From contig NZ_JASIRT010000001.1 of the NCBI RefSeq assembly GCF_030063475.1, forward strand, positions 62,001 to 126,000: a stretch of DNA of 64,000 nt. The letters run 5' to 3'. The DNA comes from Roseomonas sp. E05. Its GTDB lineage: Bacteria > Pseudomonadota > Alphaproteobacteria > Acetobacterales > Acetobacteraceae. The translations under genes were made by a program, and so were the position numbers. Positions 59,828 to 64,000 of the stretch are shown here, one piece after another; the stretch's first letter is position 1; every line of letters begins with the position of its first letter. The notes under the pieces were generated by a model. It had not been told where the DNA came from, did not search any database, and saw nothing but the letters and a program-made list of their open reading frames with translations.

Positions 59828-61295
59828 ACTGGCCGCCGATCAGCGCCAGCCCGAAGCCACGTGGGTCGGCGGCGGCGGCGCAGCGGTCCTCGCGGCCCGG
59901 CAGATAGCGCGGGCAGCTGATGGCGTTGGCACTTCCCGGCGCCGGGACGGCCGCCACCGCCTCGTTCACCGGCGAGCCGTTCAGCAGCACGCGCGCCGCC
60001 GGCAGCGCCAGGGCGATCGGCGCCGCGCCCTGGCCGGTCGCCGCCCCGGCATAGCGGAAGGCGCGCAGGTTGGCGTTGTAGGCCAGGGTGGCGGCGAGCA
60101 GCGGCGGCTCCACGCGGCCCCGGTTGGGCGCGGCGGCCATAACGAAGCCGAGCTGCGGCACCACGCGCCCGGTGCCGAACAGGTTGTTCAGCGTGAAGGC
60201 GCAGGAGACGGCGTTGCCCTCCCGGTCCAGCGTCACGAGGCTCGCCGAGGCCGGCAGCGCCGGCACCGGCCCCTCCAGCGGCAGCGGGCTGGCGAGCAGG
60301 CTGGCCGGGTCGCCGCCCCGCTCGCGCCAGACCCGCGAGACGGCGAGGCCGCGCTGCGAGGCGGCGTCCACCCCTGCACCGGATTGCAGCGCCTGGAAGG
60401 CGGCGGCGCCGGCCAGGCCGCCATCGGCCGGCGGCGGCAGGAAGGCGAGCAGGTCGGAACCGATCCGCATCTCCAGCGGCTTCGCCACGACCGGCACGGC
60501 CGGGCGCAGGTCCTCAAGCGTCAGCGGGCCGCCGGCCCGGGCCGAAAACTCCACGAGGCGCCGGGCCATGGCGCCCTGGTAGAGGTCGCCCACGCCGGCG
60601 ACGCGCAGCGCCGAAAGCGTGCCGCCGAGGTCGGGCTGCACCAGCTGCGCGCCCTCGGTCAGCGGTTGGCCGTCGGGACCGGTGAAGGCGGCGCGCGCCT
60701 GCGGGTCGGCCAGCAGCGGCCCGGCCACGGCCGCGAGGTCCTGCGCCAGGGCGCGGGACGTGGTGGCGCCGAAGCGGGCGAGCTGCTCGGCGGGCGCGAT
60801 CAGCTCGTTGAAGGGTCGGCGCGGCAGGCGCGTGTGCAGGGCGAAGAGGCCGCGCGCCAGCATCGGCACCGCCGCCGGGCGGTCGCCCACCGGGCCCTGC
60901 GGCGCCGGCGCCGTGGCGGGGAACAGCACCGCCTCGGTGTTGCCGCGCTCCCGATTGAAAACGAGGCAGGCGCCGCCGCCGCCCAGCCCGGTGCGGGAAG
61001 GCAGCGTCACCGCCATCGCGAATCCGGCCGCCACCGCCGCATCCACCGCCGTGCCGCCGGCGGAGAGCACCTCCCGCCCCACCAGCGCGGCGCGGGGCTC
61101 GTCCGCCACCACGCCGCCGAGGAAGCCGCGGACATGGCCGGGCTGCCCTTCGGGCGGCGTGTTGTCGCCGACCACGCTGTTCACCGCGCTGCCGACGGTG
61201 CCGCAGCCGGAGAGGCCGAGGAATCCGGCCGCCGCCAGCAAAGCGGGCCAGGATGCTGGCCGCTTCCGCCCACCCCGGGCTAGGCTGCCGCCCAT
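59826..61295 (-). CDS. Gamma-glutamyltransferase-family lipoprotein, catalytic Thr not conserved
   Basis: A 489-residue relative of gamma-glutamyltransferase (Ntn-hydrolase). A lipoprotein signal ends in 'LGLSGC' (Cys31). The large-subunit-like part has 'GREVLSAGGTAVDAAVAAGF' and 'LPSRTGLGGGGACLVFN'. In active enzymes a Thr begins the small subunit (TTHYSVVD in E. coli); here the same place reads 'SASLVTLDREGNAVSCAFTL', giving Ser350 at that spot. Downstream the family's usual substrate loops are also reduced. Maturation and activity are therefore doubtful. ATG start shares the bases CATG with the divergent protease gene. Confidence 0.82.
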   Translation of the reverse strand: MGGSLARGGRKRPASWPALLAAAGFLGLSGCGTVGSAVNSVVGDNTPPEGQPGHVRGFLGGVVADEPRAALVGREVLSAGGTAVDAAVAAGFAMAVTLPSRTGLGGGGACLVFNRERGNTEAVLFPATAPAPQGPVGDRPAAVPMLARGLFALHTRLPRRPFNELIAPAEQLARFGATTSRALAQDLAAVAGPLLADPQARAAFTGPDGQPLTEGAQLVQPDLGGTLSALRVAGVGDLYQGAMARRLVEFSARAGGPLTLEDLRPAVPVVAKPLEMRIGSDLLAFLPPPADGGLAGAAAFQALQSGAGVDAASQRGLAVSRVWRERGGDPASLLASPLPLEGPVPALPASASLVTLDREGNAVSCAFTLNNLFGTGRVVPQLGFVMAAAPNRGRVEPPLLAATLAYNANLRAFRYAGAATGQGAAPIALALPAARVLLNGSPVNEAVAAVPAPGSANAISCPRYLPGREDRCAAAADPRGFGLALIGGQ

Positions 61296-62712
61296 GCGAA
61301 GCCTGTCGGCCCCGTTCCGCGCGCTGCTGCTCATGCTGGCGTTCTTCACTCCGTTGCTGCTCGCCGGGGCCGTGCAGGCCCAGGCCGGGAACCAGGGCGG
61401 CCGCGGCGTCGTGCTGATCCGGGACGCCGAGACGGAAAGCATGATCCGCGACTTCGCGCATCCCCTGTTCCGGGCCGCAGGGGTCGATCCGGCGCTGGTG
61501 CGCATCACACTGATCCAGGACCGGGCCATAAACGCCTTCGTCACCACCGGCAACCGCCTCTTCATCCACACCGGCCTGATCCAGCAGGCCGATTCGGCGG
61601 CGGAACTGGTCGGCGTGCTGGCGCATGAGACCGGCCACATCGCCGGCGGCCACCTGGCGCAGCTGCCGGAGCAGATGCACCTCGCCATGCTGCGCGCCGT
61701 CGCCGCCCTGCTGGCCGGCGGCGCCGCGGCGGCGGCCACGGGGCATGGCGAGGCGCTGGGCGCCATCGCCATGGGCGGGCAGGCCAGCGCGATGGGCGAA
61801 TTCTACGCCTTCAGCCGCGGCCAGGAGCAGGCGGCGGACCAGGCCGCCCTCAGCTATCTCGCCATCCGGCGCTGGCCGGCGGAAGGGCTGGAACGGCTGC
61901 TGCGCCGCCTGCTGGACCAGGAGCTTCTCGCGGTCGGGCGGCAGGACCCGTATTTCCGCACCCATCCGCTCTCGCAGGACCGGGTGGCCTTCGTGCAGGA
62001 GCGCATCGCCCGCGCCGGGGCGGAGCACACGGCGCTGCCGCCCGACTTCGAGGCCCGTTTCGCCATGGTGAGGGCGAAGCTGAACGGCTTCCTCGGCAGC
62101 CCGCAGGCGCTGCGCCGGCTCTACCCGGAGCGTGACGGCTCGGCCCCGGCCCGCTATGCCCGGAGCATCGCCCTGTACCGCAGCGGGCGGATCGCCGAGG
62201 CGGTCGCCCTGATGGAGGAACTGCTGCGGGAGCAGCCGGGCAGCCCCTGGCTGCACGAAATGAAGGGGCAGATCCTGTTCGAGGGCCATCGCCCGCAGGC
62301 GGCGCTGCCCGCCTATGCCGAGGCGGCGCGCCTGGCCCCCGGCGAGCCGCTGATCCGCACCGCGCATGCGCATGTGATGATCGAGCTCGGCACACCCGCG
62401 CTATTGCGCGCCGCGGTGCGGGAGCTGGAGGCCAGCCTGGCGCTCGACCGCGAGGCTGGCTTCGCCTGGCACCAGCTCGGGGTGGCGCAGGGCCGGTTCG
62501 GCAACCTGCCGATGGCCGACCTGGCCCTGGCGGAGGAGGCCATGCTGAAGGAGAACTTCCCCGATGCCCGCTTCCTGGCCCGCCGGGCCGCGGAAGCCCT
62601 CCCTCCCGGACCCGCCCGGCTGCGGGCGCAGGACCTGCGCAACGCCGCGCGGCCGGAGAACATGACGCCGGAGCAGCGCGAGGCCGAACAGGCCCAACGA
62701 CGGAGACGATGA
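61294..62712 (+). CDS. M48 zinc metalloprotease with TPR (BepA/YfgC-like)
   Basis: A 472-residue periplasmic protease. Signal peptide (about residues 1-30, 'LLLMLAFFTPLLLAGAVQAQ'), M48 domain with zinc motif H111-E112-T-G-H115 and the third ligand Glu in 'SRGQEQAADQAALSYL', then tetratricopeptide repeats from about 285 to the end. BepA in E. coli assembles or degrades the LPS-transport protein LptD and BAM substrates, so outer-membrane quality control is the likely job. Shares its start region with the divergent gene. The DsbA-like gene follows 4 bases later, which fits because LptD assembly needs disulfides. Confidence 0.94.
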   Translation: MRSLSAPFRALLLMLAFFTPLLLAGAVQAQAGNQGGRGVVLIRDAETESMIRDFAHPLFRAAGVDPALVRITLIQDRAINAFVTTGNRLFIHTGLIQQADSAAELVGVLAHETGHIAGGHLAQLPEQMHLAMLRAVAALLAGGAAAAATGHGEALGAIAMGGQASAMGEFYAFSRGQEQAADQAALSYLAIRRWPAEGLERLLRRLLDQELLAVGRQDPYFRTHPLSQDRVAFVQERIARAGAEHTALPPDFEARFAMVRAKLNGFLGSPQALRRLYPERDGSAPARYARSIALYRSGRIAEAVALMEELLREQPGSPWLHEMKGQILFEGHRPQAALPAYAEAARLAPGEPLIRTAHAHVMIELGTPALLRAAVRELEASLALDREAGFAWHQLGVAQGRFGNLPMADLALAEEAMLKENFPDARFLARRAAEALPPGPARLRAQDLRNAARPENMTPEQREAEQAQRRRR

Positions 62713-62716
62713 CGAC

Positions 62717-63478
62717 GTGACGAGAATCCGGTTCATGGCGGCGAGATTCGCCCTCGGTGCGGCCCTGCTGCTCGGCATGGCGCCGCCACTTGCCGCCCAG
62801 GCGCTCTCCCCACAGCAGCGGGAGGAGGTGGTCGGCATCGTGCGGGACGCGCTGCGCAGCGACCCCTCCATCCTGCGCGACGCGCTCATGGCGCTGCAGC
62901 AGGCCGAGCAGGAGGACCGCAGCGCCGGCCAGCGCGCCGCCATCGCGGCGCATGAGGAATTGCTGCTGCGCGACCCGGCGGACCCGGTGAAGGGCAACCC
63001 GCGCGGCGACGTGACCATCGTCGAGTTCTTCGACGTCCGCTGCGGCTACTGCAAGGCGCTGCATCCCACCATGGAGGCGCTGCTGCGCGAGGACCCGCAG
63101 GTGCGGCTGGTGCTGAAGGACCTGCCGATCCTCGGCCCGAACAGCGTGCTCGCCAGCCGCGCCCTGCTGGCGGCGCAGCGCCAGGGCAAGTACGCGGCCC
63201 TGCAGGACGCGCTGATGCGGCTGAAGGGTGAGCCGACCGAGGCGGCGCTGCAGGCCGAGGCGCAGCGCGCCGGGCTCGACTGGCCGCGCCTGCAACGCGA
63301 CATGCAGGACCCGGCGCTGAAGGCCCGTCTGCAGGACCATGTGGCACTGGCCCGCGCGCTCGGCATCGAGGGCACGCCGGCGCTCGTCATCGGCGGCAGG
63401 CTGGTGCCGGGCGCGGTGGACCTGCCGACGCTGCGGCAGCTCGTCGCGGAGGCGCGCCAGGCGGCGAAGCCCGGCTGA
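62717..63478 (+). CDS. DsbA-family thioredoxin-like protein with ScsC-type N-terminus
   Basis: A 253-residue periplasmic thiol oxidoreductase. Signal peptide to about residue 28, an N-terminal oligomerisation helix of the ScsC/copper-resistance type ('REEVVGIVRDALRSDPSILR'), then a DsbA fold with the active site C109-G-Y-C112 ('FFDVRCGYCKALHPTMEAL') and the cis-Pro loop 'GIEGTPALVIGG'. May oxidise, reduce or isomerise disulfides of envelope proteins. GTG start with GGAGAC upstream; ATG 62735 is an alternative. Just 4 bases after the M48 protease gene, presumably cotranscribed. Confidence 0.94.
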   Translation: MTRIRFMAARFALGAALLLGMAPPLAAQALSPQQREEVVGIVRDALRSDPSILRDALMALQQAEQEDRSAGQRAAIAAHEELLLRDPADPVKGNPRGDVTIVEFFDVRCGYCKALHPTMEALLREDPQVRLVLKDLPILGPNSVLASRALLAAQRQGKYAALQDALMRLKGEPTEAALQAEAQRAGLDWPRLQRDMQDPALKARLQDHVALARALGIEGTPALVIGGRLVPGAVDLPTLRQLVAEARQAAKPG

Positions 63479-63497
63479 GCCTCGCGCCGCCGTGCGG

Positions 63498-63523
63498 TTG
63501 CCCATCCCGCCCCCGTGTATAAG
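63498..63523 (+). promoter_or_regulatory. Possible promoter before the aspartoacylase-family gene
   Basis: TATAAG (5 of 6 to the -10 consensus) at 63518-63523, unusual in this GC-rich DNA. TTGCCC at 63498 is only 14 bases away, short for a sigma-70 spacer, so the -35 is doubtful. Confidence 0.35.
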
Positions 63524-63547
63524 AGTGCCACGGGAGACAACGGGGAG

Positions 63548-63628
63548 ATGGCCGTGGCGGCGCAGAGGAATGCGCTTCCGGGGGCGGGCCATGCACCGCT
63601 GCCCGGTCGCGGGGGGCTCCAGAGGTGA
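63548..63628 (+). CDS. Possible 26-codon leader peptide
   Basis: ATG (or in-frame GTG 63554 with GGGGAG 8 bases upstream) to a TGA that overlaps the GTG start of the next gene (GTGA). Encodes a short basic peptide beginning MAVAAQRN. No family. Either a coupling leader or chance; its only support is spacing and overlap. Confidence 0.25.
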   Translation: MAVAAQRNALPGAGHAPLPGRGGLQR

Positions 63629-64000
63629 GCGAGGCGGCGGCGCCGGACTTCCTGCCGCATTTTCCGGTGCAGCTTCCGGTTCCGGATCTTCGGCCCTGGC
63701 TGCGCGGCAACCTGATGGAAGGCGTCTGGAGCTTCACGGCCGCCGCGCCCGGACCGCATGTCGTGCTGGTCAGCCTGATCCATGGCAACGAGTTCGCCGG
63801 CGCCCTGCTGCTGTCGCGCTGGCTGGAGCAGGGGCTGCGGCCCCTGCGGGGGCGCCTGACGCTGGTTTTCGCCAACTTCGCCGCCTTCGCCCGCTTCAAC
63901 CCCGCCGACCCCACCCTCAGCCGCTTCCTCGACGAGGACATGAACCGCGTCTGGAGCGACCGTGTGCTGCAGGGCCACCGCCGCAGCCGGGAGCTGGACC
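63625..64000 (+). CDS. Succinylglutamate desuccinylase/aspartoacylase family protein, 3' partial
   Basis: The frame is open from GTG 63625 to the window edge (125 codons). The zinc motif HGNE (H53, E56) in 'VVLVSLIHGNEFAGALLLSR' and 'DEDMNRVWSD' (conserved Asn-Arg of the substrate pocket) identify a zinc carboxypeptidase-like AstE/AspA deacylase. Such enzymes cleave N-acyl amino acids. No other in-frame start lies between here and the upstream gene. The His that completes the zinc site would be in the missing part. Confidence 0.88.
   Translation, partial: MSEAAAPDFLPHFPVQLPVPDLRPWLRGNLMEGVWSFTAAAPGPHVVLVSLIHGNEFAGALLLSRWLEQGLRPLRGRLTLVFANFAAFARFNPADPTLSRFLDEDMNRVWSDRVLQGHRRSRELD

Overview
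The window is a very GC-rich chromosomal segment of an alphaproteobacterium, most likely an Acetobacteraceae member of the Roseomonas type. That placement is inferred from the F1 ATPase order atpHAGDC without F0 genes, the mdh-sucCD-sucAB-lpd block, sdhCDAB, DUF484-xerC, alphaproteobacterial DUF1489, and orphan Bug (TctC-like) binding proteins. Coding density is high: about 60 genes, no intergenic gap above 300 bases, and no tRNA, rRNA, CRISPR array, insertion sequence or prophage that I could see.

Layout: 1-4.3 kb, cell-envelope and RNA-decay genes on the + strand (envC-like, ctpA, divergent polysaccharide deacetylase, rppH), then a chemoreceptor. 6-11.6 kb, pmbA and an M16 peptidase on the - strand, two tandem RlpA-like genes, and thrC. 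11.7-19.5 kb, a metabolic mix (S9 peptidase, aminotransferase, Bug protein, RidA with a D-threonine aldolase-like enzyme, GH10 xylanase, diiron protein). 19.5-24.5 kb, atpHAGDC (-) with a clear intrinsic terminator. 24.7-31.6 kb, priA, transaldolase-like fsa, DUF484-xerC, ybaK and lpdA. 31.8-40.5 kb, TCA cycle genes mdh-sucC-sucD-sucA-sucB (-), with a Bug gene in opposite orientation separating sucB from lpdA. 41-48.8 kb, zapE, DUF2171, sdhCDAB, asd, DUF1489. 49.2-56.5 kb, a six-gene - strand operon resembling membrane-bound hydrogenase 4/complex I, whose large subunit lacks the nickel-binding cysteine pairs. 56.7-64 kb, aldo/keto reductase, IalB-like protein, aminotransferase, a gamma-glutamyltransferase relative, a BepA-like M48 protease, a DsbA-like protein and the start of an aspartoacylase-family gene.

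Functionally, the centre of the window supplies much of oxidative metabolism: malate, 2-oxoglutarate and succinate oxidation, substrate-level succinyl-CoA synthesis and the F1 part of ATP synthase. The hydrogenase-like complex probably adds ion-translocating redox capacity, but its electron donor is not visible here.

The most striking non-genic content is two families of structured intergenic repeats. Family 1 is present 13 times, always next to a gene 3' end, often as inverted pairs, and looks like an intrinsic terminator. Family 2 is present twice as a double hairpin in which the stems differ in sequence but keep their pairing.
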